Source: Mojavia pulchra JT2-VF2
Lineage (GTDB): Bacteria > Cyanobacteriota > Cyanobacteriia > Cyanobacteriales > Nostocaceae
Assembly (NCBI GenBank): GCA_019359325.1
Contig: JAHHHN010000019.1
Coordinates: forward strand, 59,874 to 123,873
Length of the DNA stretch: 64,000 bases
Direction: 5' to 3'
Part shown: in pieces, positions 1-8,890 of the stretch
Layout: every line of letters starts with the position of its first letter
How positions within the stretch are numbered: position 1 is the stretch's first letter
The notes under the pieces: model-generated
Databases searched by the model: none
Told to the model about the DNA's origin: nothing
Seen by the model: only the letters and a program-made list of their open reading frames with translations
Translations under genes and position numbers: made by a program

Positions 1-198
1 TGTTTTATTAAAAAAAACTAATGAATAAAGAATGTTAATTAATAACGAATAGATTCTATCCATTATAGTATTTTTTGGAATTAGCTAGGCTCATCAATAT
101 TATTCATAAAATCAATCTACTTTGTCTGAATTACCTCCCAATATTGCCTAGAGCCTGTTACCCTCTTACTGGGAGTTCAAACATCCTTTTAGGATTTT

Positions 199-1074
199 AT
201 GCACACAGCATCTGCTACTCATTTGGCATCCATTAACAATCAGGCTATGGCTACAGAAGGTATTAAACTATTGGTTTTAGATATAGATGGCACAATTTCT
301 GGACAGTCAAACACTATAAGCACACCTGTAAAGCAAGCGATCACAGCAGCACAAGCACGAGGAATTCAAGTAGCGATCGCCACCGGTCGGATGTATCGCT
401 CTGCTTTGCGCTTTCACCAAGAAATTAGCTCTGTCTTACCATTAGCAGCCTATCAAGGAGCCTGGATTCAAGACCCAGCCACCCAGAAAATTCATCGCCA
501 TTTAGCTGTTTCTAGAGAAGTTGCACATCAGCTACTAGATTATTTTGAACAACCTCAGTTGCGATCACTCCTCTCTGTCCATTTCTACATTAATGACCAG
601 CTTTACGTGCGAGAGTTAACTAGAGAAACTCAAATTTATGCGGAACGTTCTGGTATTACTGCGATTCCCGTAGGTGATTTACGTCGCGTTTTAACTAATG
701 AACCAACAAAAGTTTTGGCCTTGTGTGATGACACAGATGTAATCGACAACTTATTAGGCAATTTGCGTCGCCAATATACACCTGCTGAACTTTATCTCAC
801 AACATCTGTTGCTACATTCTTTGAAGCAACTAACGCCTCTGTCAACAAAGGAACTGCTGTGCGTTACTTAGCTGAAGAATTACTGGGATTACAAAGAGCC
901 AACGTCATGACTATTGGCGATAATTTCAATGATTTAGAAATGCTAGAGTACGCTGGCATTGGTGTAGCCATGGGCAATGCACCAGATGCAGTACAAGCGA
1001 TCGCTCAATGGGTAGCTCCTACTGTAGAGGAAGATGGAGCCGCAGTAGCAATTGAAAAATTTTTAATATCTTAA
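199..1074 (+). CDS. Cof-type HAD-IIB family hydrolase
   Basis: This is a haloacid dehalogenase superfamily phosphatase of the Cof/IIB type, probably a cytosolic sugar-phosphate or nucleotide phosphatase. Motif I is LDIDGT (about residues 27-32), with the nucleophilic and acid/base Asp. Motif II is the Thr in IATGR (about 61). Motif III is the Lys in VNKGTA (about 215). Motif IV is GDNFNDLEML (about 239). The 100-residue stretch between motifs II and III is the IIB cap, which selects substrate. The 291-aa length is slightly above usual because of about 17 extra N-terminal residues; an internal Met at 247 is the alternative start, but AGGA lies 4 nt before the ATG at 199. It stands alone. The substrate cannot be inferred from sequence. 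Confidence 0.88.
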   Translation: MHTASATHLASINNQAMATEGIKLLVLDIDGTISGQSNTISTPVKQAITAAQARGIQVAIATGRMYRSALRFHQEISSVLPLAAYQGAWIQDPATQKIHRHLAVSREVAHQLLDYFEQPQLRSLLSVHFYINDQLYVRELTRETQIYAERSGITAIPVGDLRRVLTNEPTKVLALCDDTDVIDNLLGNLRRQYTPAELYLTTSVATFFEATNASVNKGTAVRYLAEELLGLQRANVMTIGDNFNDLEMLEYAGIGVAMGNAPDAVQAIAQWVAPTVEEDGAAVAIEKFLIS

Positions 1075-1687
1075 AAGCACTCTTGCAAACCAGCCTTTTA
1101 TAAAATCAGAAAGGACACCGACGACTGGCCGTGTTTCGTCTCGGTGCCCTTGCTGGTTCGCTCCTCACACACCTGCTAATATAGCCGATGTGATTAATCG
1201 AGTCAATAGTTGTGATAAAAAGTTCTATTTTTTCCTCAGAAGCTTTACTGTCGAATGACACGTACCTAAATAGCAAAATTACGTAGGTATTTGTTTTTTA
1301 AAATTAAATCCTAAAATAAGGATTTTTTCTGACTTTTGGGAGAAGTCAATAAAACTTCCTACCTCTAAAGATATTTATTGGCTCTTGAGTTGAGTAATAA
1401 CACCCTAACTGAATTCTTGAAACTGCTTTGATTAAAAAAGTGTTTAATTAAAGAGTTACAAATTTTACTATTAGAATATTTATGAACAAAGAACCAAGCT
1501 AGTAACCTGATAATATATGCTAGTTTGGGCTGATAAGGCACAGAGGAGACAATTTCTCTCTTTAGTTAGATGTGAAATGAGCAATTAATTAATGGCAAAA
1601 CCTCAAATAAATATTTCAATTCAATCCACATGTATCTACAAATTATCGAATTTATCTTGGATTCAACAAGATACGACACTACTAAGT
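1075..1687. other. Intergenic region with a structured element
   Basis: This spacer lies between the HAD hydrolase and the convergent DALR gene. It holds the long imperfect hairpin described separately at 1085-1161, followed by AT-rich sequence in which I see no gene. Weak open stretches on the minus strand at 1566-1826 overlap the DALR gene and look like shadows. Confidence 0.5.
1085..1170. ncRNA. Candidate structured RNA or fold-back element
   Basis: Two nested stems are visible. The outer arm GCAAACCAGC (1085-1094) pairs with GCTGGTTCGC (1152-1161) with one mismatch. The inner arm AAGGACACCGA (1111-1121) pairs with TCGGTGCCCTT (1141-1151) with one mismatch, and can extend towards a GACG/CGTC pair. 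The plus strand continues at once into CTCCTCACAC (1161-1170), which matches 10 of 11 bases of the ACUCCUCACAC core that I recall for the cyanobacterial sRNA Yfr1. No second hairpin with a T-run follows, so it is not a canonical Yfr1. It may be the folded 3' UTR of the HAD gene, an sRNA, or a dispersed palindromic repeat. Confidence 0.35.
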
Positions 1688-2668
1688 TTATAACTCTAAG
1701 GGCGCAAATACGCCCAGTTTTTCTTCTAGCAACAATCGGAACATCCTCTGAGTAACCATTATCAATCCTAGTCTGGCTTGAGCTAACTCTAGTGAGGTAA
1801 TTTTCACCTCGCCCCAAATACGGCAATTACACCAGAAGCTCTCAAAAGCTTGACTTAAATCTAGTGCTGCTTTTTGCCAGTTAACTGAACTGGCAAAAGT
1901 ATGGCAGTGCAAGTCGTCTACTACTTGCACTAAGTCGCTAATCAGATGCCTCTCTGCTGGATGATTGAGGCTAAGTTGGTGCTCACAATTGAGCCAAGGT
2001 ATGGGATTGGGGAAGATTAAACTCCAAAAAGCTGGCACCAATGCTCCAAGAAGTGGTTTTTGCTGCTCAAAGTTCTCGCTTGTATTAGGAAATCCTTTGC
2101 TCAGTTGAATTAATCCTTCTCGGTCAGCCAAACGCAGTAGCGAGCAGCAGCGTGCATGGGCGTATTGAACAATAAACAAGCTAGAAGGATTTTCAGTTTT
2201 GGATTGGGGATTGTGAATTTTGGTTTCTCTTGTGCTAATTGCGCCTTCTTCCCCTAAGTTACCAACAGCGAGATTTTGTAACCAAGCCGCTAAGATTGGG
2301 TGCGTCAATTCCAAATGAATCCAACCAGGGGGAACAATTTGAACAGTGAAAACGTCTTCACAGGTCGCCGATAAATCAGAGGCGATCGCACTGGCAATCT
2401 TCACAGCTTCTTGATTCTGAGATTTTGCTAACTGCTGGGCTATACCTGTAATATACAAAATCCTTCTCTTGTCTCTACCTTTATATAGAGGCAATTCTTT
2501 ATATTTTATGCATTGAATTTCCTGTTTTTTAGTATAAATACTTATAACATTTAATAAATGACTATATATTAACTGTTTAATTGCTGTATAATTACTAACT
2601 AGTAGCTTATTATGCACGTAGTTACTAGTAAATAAACTTTCATTCCAGATACCTTGATGATCTGTCAT
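1688..2668 (-). CDS. DALR anticodon-binding domain protein (ArgRS-like, no catalytic domain)
   Basis: This 326-aa protein resembles the C-terminal anticodon-binding (DALR) part of arginyl-tRNA synthetase. The characteristic stretch is FIVQYAHARCCSLLRLA (about 163-179), followed by a helical domain ending in LLEEKLGVFAPLEL, much as in ArgRS tails. There is no HIGH or KMSK motif, so it should not be an active synthetase. Such stand-alone proteins occur in cyanobacteria; their role is unknown to me, with tRNA binding the obvious guess. Residues about 147-161 (TKIHNPQSKTENP) are encoded by a degenerate heptamer repeat and look like a repeat insertion. The gene is convergent with the HAD gene and divergent from devH. 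Confidence 0.75.
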   Translation of the reverse strand: MTDHQGIWNESLFTSNYVHNKLLVSNYTAIKQLIYSHLLNVISIYTKKQEIQCIKYKELPLYKGRDKRRILYITGIAQQLAKSQNQEAVKIASAIASDLSATCEDVFTVQIVPPGWIHLELTHPILAAWLQNLAVGNLGEEGAISTRETKIHNPQSKTENPSSLFIVQYAHARCCSLLRLADREGLIQLSKGFPNTSENFEQQKPLLGALVPAFWSLIFPNPIPWLNCEHQLSLNHPAERHLISDLVQVVDDLHCHTFASSVNWQKAALDLSQAFESFWCNCRIWGEVKITSLELAQARLGLIMVTQRMFRLLLEEKLGVFAPLEL

Positions 2669-2748
2669 CTATCCAAAGTCATAAGTTTAATCTAGATAAA
2701 GAAAAATGAGAGTAGGATAAAATTTGATGAATATTGTATGAATAGTGG

Positions 2749-2762
2749 GTAAACTTTACTAC
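2749..2762 (+). promoter_or_regulatory. Candidate NtcA box upstream of devH
   Basis: The sequence reads GTA-N8-TAC (GTAAACTTTACTAC), the consensus for NtcA, the nitrogen regulator of cyanobacteria. A TATAAC hexamer at 2783-2788 follows 20 nt downstream, close to the 22-23 nt spacing of NtcA-activated promoters. It lies about 130 bp before the devH start. A single GTAN8TAC match can occur by chance, so this is suggestive only. Confidence 0.45.
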
Positions 2763-2889
2763 CATCATTGTACAGTAAGAAGTATAACAAAAAGAGTAGA
2801 GAGCAAATTGCCTTCTACGCTTTGGATGGCTGGCGCTTTTAGGCGTTAAGTCTACCTCGCCAACACAAAGACACTCCTTGCACCTTTTT

Positions 2890-3648
2890 ATGACGTCTTT
2901 GTCTTCAGCCGAACGCTCTTTGTTACCTATGCAATCTCCATCCTCCTTTTCAGAGGCATCACGCCCTTTTTTGACTTGGCAACGAATTCTTGATTGGGCT
3001 CAAGAACACTACCGCTGCCGCACCTTCAGCAAAGATGAGCGCATTCCAGCTCGACCTGGATTGCTATATTTGGTGCAAAGGGGTGCGATTCGTATGGTAG
3101 GAACCGCCCAGGTTAGCGCCACTGCCAGTCAGTTAACGTCTCGTCGAATTAATAGAACCCCAGAAGAAGCCTTCTTGGGTTTTGTCGGAGCGGGACAACC
3201 GTTTGAAATTGTTGCTCAGTCACCGTTCACGCTCCAAGCCTACGCTCATGTTGACCAAACTGCTGTGCTGTGGATGTACTGGCATGATTTAGATAACTGG
3301 CCTCACTTCCGTCGGGAAGTCATGGATGCCTTTAGGTACCAGCATCAGCGCAAGTTGCTGTGGCTGAGTGCTTTGGGACAACGGCGCACCATTGATCGGC
3401 TCTTAGGATTCCTTACATTGTTGATTGAGGAATATGGGGAGCCTGCAATGAGCGACACCGACCCTGATGTGATTCGCGGTTATTGTTTGCCTTTCCCCCT
3501 CACTCACGCCCAAATTGGCAGTGCGATCGGTTCGACTCGTGTCACCGTTACTCGCTTGATGGGCAAGTTGCGTCAACGTGGTTTAATCCTCACCCAAGGG
3601 GATAATCTCATTTGCTTACCAGCAGAGTCGATTAATAGAGCCAGCTAA
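2890..3648 (+). CDS. devH: Crp/Fnr-family regulator, DevH-like
   Basis: This is a 252-aa cytosolic DNA-binding regulator. The N-terminal two thirds are a cAMP-receptor-like beta-barrel domain (about 40-150) lacking an evident cyclic-nucleotide-binding signature. The C-terminal winged helix carries the recognition segment LTHAQIGSAIGSTRVTVTRL (about 205-224), typical of Crp/Fnr/NtcA proteins. I call it DevH, which in Anabaena is needed for heterocyst envelope glycolipid formation, from sequence feel and from its place next to the pacR/trxC/ndhF/ndhD block. NtcA, the closest alternative, has a different N-terminus. The frame is open back to a TTG at 2878, but the ATG at 2890 is the natural start. 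A GTAN8TAC site lies upstream. Confidence 0.7.
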   Translation: MTSLSSAERSLLPMQSPSSFSEASRPFLTWQRILDWAQEHYRCRTFSKDERIPARPGLLYLVQRGAIRMVGTAQVSATASQLTSRRINRTPEEAFLGFVGAGQPFEIVAQSPFTLQAYAHVDQTAVLWMYWHDLDNWPHFRREVMDAFRYQHQRKLLWLSALGQRRTIDRLLGFLTLLIEEYGEPAMSDTDPDVIRGYCLPFPLTHAQIGSAIGSTRVTVTRLMGKLRQRGLILTQGDNLICLPAESINRAS

Positions 3649-3680
3649 AACGCTTCAGAATCTACCATCACTAGCAGGTG

Positions 3681-4727
3681 TCAGCGAATTTTGACGAACC
3701 CAGCCTGGGTAATCAGTTCCTGCCCCTGCTCAGTCAAAAGTAATTTGGCATAAGCAACCCCTGCTTGCTCCTCAATTTGGCCAGTTTCTTTGACTACGAC
3801 AAACAGATTGCGAGTAATCGGGTATTTACCCGATTGAAAAGCCTCAATATTCAACTTGTTTCGTTTCCCAGGACATTCAGAAGGCAAGACAAATGGTTCT
3901 TGGTAGGGAGCAATATATTGCCCTTGCGTTCGTCCCAAAGGCAAAGGTTTTATTGAGCATTGAGGAACCACTTCTGGGGCAGAAGCGTAATAGATAGCAC
4001 CAGGACTACCAGCCAACTTTTGTAAGGCTTGGGTGGTTGTAGAGACAAACTCTACTTGAGATCCGAATGGTTGACCACCCAAAATGTCTTGCACAAAAAG
4101 TTCTACTGTGCCGCCATCGGTGATACGACGGGAATATGGCTTGATCGGAATATTGGGGCCACCCAGTTGGCTCCAATTGTTAATTTTGCCAGTGTAAATC
4201 AACTTAATCTGGTCTAAAGTCAGCCCTGAAACATTGAGGTTGGCATTCACTGCTACCGCTAATCCATCAATTGCCACAGGGATTTGTTTAAGACCAAACC
4301 CGCGCTGCTGGGCACGGCTTAATTCCTGATCCAGAAATGGTCTTGAGGATTGTGCAAAAGCTAGTTGACCATCAATTAATGACTGTATGCCAGTACCAGA
4401 ACCAGGGGAGGCATTGTTGGGTTCTACATATCGCAGCCGAAACTCTGGTCGCGCTAGTTGAATTGCTGGGTCAACTGCCAATCGGATTGGTGCCCAAGAT
4501 GTGCTACCTCCGTAGTTAAATAATCCTACGGGGACATTTTGCACAGCAGCGAAAGTTTTGCCGCTAGCTTGTGCTGTTGGAGTTTGTGGCGTATTTTTGC
4601 TGCTAGCACTAATTTTATTCAGGTTAATAGTAGGATTTCTTGTGAACCACCAAAAGCCACCAGCTATCAGCCCAACAGTTATCACAACAGATAAAACGAG
4701 AATAGGAATTTCATTTTTTTGGGACAT
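3681..4727 (-). CDS. PstS-like phosphate-binding protein (copy 1)
   Basis: This 348-aa protein is a PBP-like periplasmic substrate-binding protein of the PstS/SphX type. An N-terminal hydrophobic helix (about 9-29) acts as a signal anchor. The mature part shows the phosphate-binding signature region GGSTSWAPIRLAVDP and PGSGTGIQSLIDG, then LAFAQSSRPF. It probably binds phosphate outside the plasma membrane. It is strongly similar along its whole length to the next gene upstream and lies 78 bp behind it on the same strand, so the two look like a tandem duplication in one operon. No PstC, PstA or PstB gene is nearby, so it must either serve a transporter elsewhere or act as a sensor. Confidence 0.82.
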   Translation of the reverse strand: MSQKNEIPILVLSVVITVGLIAGGFWWFTRNPTINLNKISASSKNTPQTPTAQASGKTFAAVQNVPVGLFNYGGSTSWAPIRLAVDPAIQLARPEFRLRYVEPNNASPGSGTGIQSLIDGQLAFAQSSRPFLDQELSRAQQRGFGLKQIPVAIDGLAVAVNANLNVSGLTLDQIKLIYTGKINNWSQLGGPNIPIKPYSRRITDGGTVELFVQDILGGQPFGSQVEFVSTTTQALQKLAGSPGAIYYASAPEVVPQCSIKPLPLGRTQGQYIAPYQEPFVLPSECPGKRNKLNIEAFQSGKYPITRNLFVVVKETGQIEEQAGVAYAKLLLTEQGQELITQAGFVKIR

Positions 4728-4805
4728 AAATAGTAGATAGCCCCTATTTTGGCTAAATATAAATGTTTACTATTTGAGAATGTAGTTTGCACAACAAGTA
4801 CTTTA

Positions 4806-5846
4806 TTAGCGAATTCTGACAAATCCTGCTTTAGCAATTAATTCCTGACTTTGATTTGTCAGTAGGAAGTTAGCGTAGGCTTCTCCCGCTTGCTGGTCGC
4901 TTTGTTCATTTTGTTTAACAATTACAAATAATCGCCTAGTGATCGGGTATTCACCTTTTTGAAAAGCAGCTGCATTTATTTGGTTACGCCGTTGTGGACA
5001 CTCTTGCAGGGGAACAAAAGGCTCTTTATAGGGCGGAATTAGTTCGTCAGATATTCGTCCCAATGGCAAAGGCTTAACAGTACATTGTCCGACAACTTCC
5101 GGAGCAGAGGCATAATAAATACCCCCTGGATTCTTCGCTACTTCTTTTAAAGCTTGAGTTGTTGTGGAGATGAATTTAACATTGGAACCAAATTTTTCTT
5201 TTCCCAACACATTTTCTTCAAAAAACTGGGTTGTGCCTCCCTCTTCCAGAGACCGAGAGTAAGCTGTGATAGGTAAATTTGGGCCACTCACCTGTTGCCA
5301 GTTAGTAAGCTTACCTGTATAGATATCTTGAAATTGAGCTAAAGTTAAACCGGGAATCTTGAGACTAGGATTAACTGCGATCGCAATACCATCAATCGCT
5401 ACAGGAATTTCTTTGAGTTTAAAGCCGCGTTGTTGTGCCTTCTCGTATTCTTCATCCTTAATGGAGCGAGATGACTGAGAAAAAGCCAACTGGTTATCCA
5501 GCAGCATCTTGATTCCACTACCAGATCCAGGGGGACTCGTGGTTGGTTGAGTGTAACGCAATTGAAACTGAGGCCAAAACTGTTGAATTTTAGGATCTAC
5601 TTCTTTGCGGATAGGTGCCCAAGTAGTGCTACCCCCATAGCTAAATAATCCTGAAGGAACATTGAGCGTTTGGTCAAAAATTGCGCCATTCGATTGTAAA
5701 ATCTGGCGAGATGGGTTTTTAGTAACACTATTAATTACACCAGATCTGTTAGTCAACCACCAAAATATACCACCCAACAACCCTAGCGTAATCGCTAAAG
5801 TCAAAACCAAAATCCCAGTTTCATTAGTTGCCTTTTTTGGTGACAT
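4806..5846 (-). CDS. PstS-like phosphate-binding protein (copy 2)
   Basis: This 346-aa paralogue of the downstream gene has an N-terminal membrane helix (about 12-31), then the binding-protein fold with GGSTTWAPIRKEVDP, PGSGSGIKMLLDN and LAFSQSSRSI. The two copies align over their whole length, including the C-terminal QELIAKAGFVRIR. It is the promoter-proximal gene of the pair, with two Pho-box-type repeats 57-75 bp upstream of its ATG, which supports phosphate as the ligand. The upstream neighbour on the same strand is a membrane Ser/Thr kinase, a pairing compatible with phosphate sensing, though the 290-bp gap argues for separate transcription. Confidence 0.83.
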   Translation of the reverse strand: MSPKKATNETGILVLTLAITLGLLGGIFWWLTNRSGVINSVTKNPSRQILQSNGAIFDQTLNVPSGLFSYGGSTTWAPIRKEVDPKIQQFWPQFQLRYTQPTTSPPGSGSGIKMLLDNQLAFSQSSRSIKDEEYEKAQQRGFKLKEIPVAIDGIAIAVNPSLKIPGLTLAQFQDIYTGKLTNWQQVSGPNLPITAYSRSLEEGGTTQFFEENVLGKEKFGSNVKFISTTTQALKEVAKNPGGIYYASAPEVVGQCTVKPLPLGRISDELIPPYKEPFVPLQECPQRRNQINAAAFQKGEYPITRRLFVIVKQNEQSDQQAGEAYANFLLTNQSQELIAKAGFVRIR

Positions 5847-5902
5847 AGTTGTTGCTGTGATTTTTGTCTATAAACGCAATGTCCCATTTTGAGGACTTTG
5901 TT

Positions 5903-5921
5903 AGGTTAACAGTAGGTTAAC
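5903..5921 (-). promoter_or_regulatory. Candidate Pho box (SphR/PhoB type)
   Basis: On the minus strand there are two perfect 8-bp direct repeats, GTTAACCT, separated by 3 bp (GTTAACCT-ACT-GTTAACCT). The 11-bp period is the spacing of PhoB/SphR half-sites, and TTAACC is the core of the cyanobacterial Pho box. A third repeat is not clear. The position just upstream of a PstS-like gene fits phosphate-starvation induction. Confidence 0.6.
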
Positions 5922-6136
5922 TTGATAATTTTTAATGGCGGATGGGGGAATTAGCACAAATTTATCTCCGGTGCGAAAGTAGATACCGAGAATCAATTGC
6001 AGAATTGGGCTGGAACATTGAGATTGCCCAATAGTAAAAAGCCAATTTTGTTATAAATATTTATGGTAAACCGTCAGGATTATATGAAATTTGTTGTATG
6101 TTTATGATTTTAAAATGGCATTCTAAAACAATAAAG

Positions 6137-7543
6137 TTACAAAATTAGAGAAAGCAATTTATAAATAATACGAAATAGTGCTGTTACTGCAATGCTTACC
6201 AAGGCTGCGGCAATTGCTAAAATAACCACTTGCTGAATGCCAAGTTCGCTCCGCAAAAATGGTAGAAAAAAGATAATAGTAAAAGTAATTACCGGAATAA
6301 TTATTAAATCTAACTTTTCAATCCACCGCTTTGTTTGGGCAAAAATCAGGATTCCTAAAATCACGCAGGAAACGCTAAGAGTGATTATTGGATTATTGAT
6401 CAGGCTGAAAACAGCGATCGCGATCAATGCACCTTCAAACCCACTAAAGGCTGCTCCGCCTAATAATTCCCATGTAGAAAATCTCCGTATATTCGGTAAT
6501 GATGGGGAGATAACGGTACTAGAGCTTTGCGCGGCTTGTGACGATGCGCTTACATGGAGTTTCGACGGAATTTGTGTAGGTGGTATGAACTGTGCTGTAT
6601 TGTTTTCTACCAGTGCATCTAATACTTGTTGGGCTGACTGAAAGCGTTGATTAGCAGCTGGTAAGAGCATCTTATCTAAGATATCAGCTAGGTGAGGATT
6701 AATATTCGCTTGTGTTCGCCATTTCCACTGGTTGCTATAGGTATCAAATAACTGTATTGCTTCCTTACCCGTCAGCAAGGTTAAAACAGTTACAGCCAAG
6801 GCATATAAATCTGTAGATGGGAATATTTGTCCTCCAGCCATCTGCTCAGGCGGTGCAAATCCCATAGAATAGATTCCCGTGGAAGAACCAGTAGGAGCGT
6901 TTGTAATTTGCTTAACTGCGCCAAAATCTAGCAGGAAGAGCTTCCCATCATAACGGCGCATGATGTTAGAAGGTTTGATATCTCTGTGAATAATTCCTCT
7001 GTCATGGACAAACTTGAGTACCTTGAGAATTTCTTGTAATACTAATAAAATGTCTTGTTCGGACAATTTGCCTGTTTTAACTAATTCTTCCTCTAGGTTT
7101 TGTCCATTAATATATTCTTGCACCAAATAAAAAAACTGGTCTTCTTGTCCCGGTTGCAAGCTCTGAACTGTTATTGGAAAGAAAGCAAACAAGTCAGGAA
7201 TTTGATCGTGTTCGTTGCCCAACTGCGCTAAAACTTCTGCTTCTCGCTCGAATAGCTGTTGCGCCAGTTGCATTTGAGTGGAGGTTAAATTTGCCGTAGG
7301 TTGAAACTGCTTAACCACGCATTGACGCATCCCAGGAATCCGGCGATCATAGGCCAAAAATGCTGCTCCAAACCCTCCCCTTCCTAACAGCTTGATTGGC
7401 ACATAGCGACCATCTAGCATGAGTGGCATTCCACAGCTAGTACAGTATTTTTGCTGCGCTGTTTTTAGCGTTGTTTGATGATCTAAATCCGCGAAATAGT
7501 TTTGTGGACGCGGGCAGCGTGGACGAGTGCAGTAAACTTCCAT
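6137..7543 (-). CDS. Membrane-anchored Ser/Thr protein kinase with N-terminal zinc-ribbon
   Basis: This is a Hanks-type kinase of about 468 aa. A four-Cys ribbon (CTRPRC ... CTSC, about 5-40) opens the protein, as in many cyanobacterial kinases. The kinase domain follows: Gly-rich loop GRGGFGAAFLAY, catalytic loop HRDIKPSNIM, DFG in LLDFGAVKQ, and the substrate-lobe motif APPEQ. After a Gln/Ser-rich linker, three or four hydrophobic helices at the C-terminus anchor it in the membrane. I start it at the ATG at 7543 (MEVYC), which has AAGGA 11 nt upstream and matches the usual start of the family; the frame is open 25 codons further to 7618. It lies upstream of the two PstS-like genes and is convergent with none. 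The target is unknown. Confidence 0.87.
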   Translation of the reverse strand: MEVYCTRPRCPRPQNYFADLDHQTTLKTAQQKYCTSCGMPLMLDGRYVPIKLLGRGGFGAAFLAYDRRIPGMRQCVVKQFQPTANLTSTQMQLAQQLFEREAEVLAQLGNEHDQIPDLFAFFPITVQSLQPGQEDQFFYLVQEYINGQNLEEELVKTGKLSEQDILLVLQEILKVLKFVHDRGIIHRDIKPSNIMRRYDGKLFLLDFGAVKQITNAPTGSSTGIYSMGFAPPEQMAGGQIFPSTDLYALAVTVLTLLTGKEAIQLFDTYSNQWKWRTQANINPHLADILDKMLLPAANQRFQSAQQVLDALVENNTAQFIPPTQIPSKLHVSASSQAAQSSSTVISPSLPNIRRFSTWELLGGAAFSGFEGALIAIAVFSLINNPIITLSVSCVILGILIFAQTKRWIEKLDLIIIPVITFTIIFFLPFLRSELGIQQVVILAIAAALVSIAVTALFRIIYKLLSLIL

Positions 7544-7659
7544 TGCTTTGGTATGTCCTTGGTCAGTTCTTGAAGCCAAAAGCCCCTGACGAACCACTAA
7601 TGACGAGTGTATGGGCACGGCAGTACCGTGCCCCTACTGACTAGGACTATGATAAAATA

Positions 7660-8673
7660 CTAGCCTTCGCCAGAGGAGTTGGGCGTCACTGCATCCAATG
7701 TAGTTACTACTAGGTTTTTTTGTGCTAATTTTAACGCATTTTGGTTCCATCCAGGGGTAGCAAACTGGGGCAAAATTTCCTGACTGAAGGCTTCTGCTGC
7801 CTTGGATCGATAACGATTAGGATTAAAAATTAGCCACAGTGTGCGCTTGACAATGACTCCTTCAATTGGGGCACATTGCAATACGCCCATTTGTAACTCT
7901 TTCGCTATAGCGGAAGTAGAGACAAAAGCAGCGCCTAAACCGGATTGCACAGCATTTTTAATTGCTTCTATGGAATTTAATTCCATTTCGATTTTAAAGC
8001 GCCTTGTATCAATTTCACAGCGTGCTAGCACTTGGTCAATTACTTTGCGAATGGTCGATTGAGAATCGAGAGCAATGAATTGTAGTTTATAAAGGTCTTC
8101 TTTTTGAATGGTTTCAAGTTTTGCAAAGGGATGAAAGACAGGTAAAATTAGCGCCAATTCATCTTCGGCGTAGGGAAGAATTTCTAAAGATTCTGCCAAT
8201 TCGCCGGGAATTTCGCCGCCAATAATGGCTAGATCAACTTGTCCATTAGCTACGCTCCAAGCAGTCCGACGAGTAGAGTGGACGTGCAATTGTACCGCTA
8301 CATCCGGATATTTTTGTCTAAACATCCCGATCATTCTAGGTAAAAGATAAGTGCCGGTGGTTTGAGAAGCACCGACAATTAAAGTTCCGCCTTGGAGATT
8401 TTGCAAATCCTCAATAGCGCGGCAGGTTTCTTGACACAGACTGAGAATTTTTTCACCGTAACTCAGAAGTAGATGCCCAGCTTCGGTCAATTGGGCACGA
8501 CGTCCTCCACGGTCAAATAAAGGTACATCAAGCTGCCGTTCTAAATTTTGCACTTGCAAGCTGACGGCAGGTTGGGAGACGTAGAGACTATCAGCGGCGC
8601 GCTTGAAGCTCCCTTCTACGGCGATCGCTTTGAGAATACGTAACTGATCTAAAGTGAAAGGAAGGTCAGACAT
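7660..8673 (-). CDS. rbcR: LysR-family regulator RbcR/PacR
   Basis: This 337-aa LysR-type regulator has its HTH at about 18-40 ([20 protein letters not shown]) and a periplasmic-binding-like effector domain from about 90 to 300. The start [20 protein letters not shown] and the sequence as a whole look like the cyanobacterial/plastid RbcR (Ycf30) family, which controls Rubisco and inorganic-carbon genes. The Anabaena member is called PacR and coordinates carbon assimilation with photosynthetic electron flow. It is divergent from the NnrU-like gene and sits next to ndhF and ndhD, an arrangement I recall from other cyanobacteria. CmpR and NdhR are paralogues and are the main alternatives. Confidence 0.8.
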   Translation of the reverse strand: MSDLPFTLDQLRILKAIAVEGSFKRAADSLYVSQPAVSLQVQNLERQLDVPLFDRGGRRAQLTEAGHLLLSYGEKILSLCQETCRAIEDLQNLQGGTLIVGASQTTGTYLLPRMIGMFRQKYPDVAVQLHVHSTRRTAWSVANGQVDLAIIGGEIPGELAESLEILPYAEDELALILPVFHPFAKLETIQKEDLYKLQFIALDSQSTIRKVIDQVLARCEIDTRRFKIEMELNSIEAIKNAVQSGLGAAFVSTSAIAKELQMGVLQCAPIEGVIVKRTLWLIFNPNRYRSKAAEAFSQEILPQFATPGWNQNALKLAQKNLVVTTLDAVTPNSSGEG

Positions 8674-8890
8674 AAGGCTAAACCCACAAACAAGAAAGGA
8701 GCGGCTTTGGCAAGAAATCAGCGTTCACAGCTAGCAAGCTAGGCGCGATTTATTGCATCTTAAACTTGAAAGCTTTACTCGAAAAAGACAGTAGCACAAC
8801 ATCTTGACTAAAGTTCCCCTTTGAACACTTTGTGGTATTGGTTGTACTGAACTAAGTTTTCTTTAAATTACTTCACCTACGTATAGGTAT

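Noticed and set aside
1566..1826. Minus-strand 86-aa open frame
   Set aside because: It overlaps the 3' end of the DALR gene in another frame and has no recognisable features.
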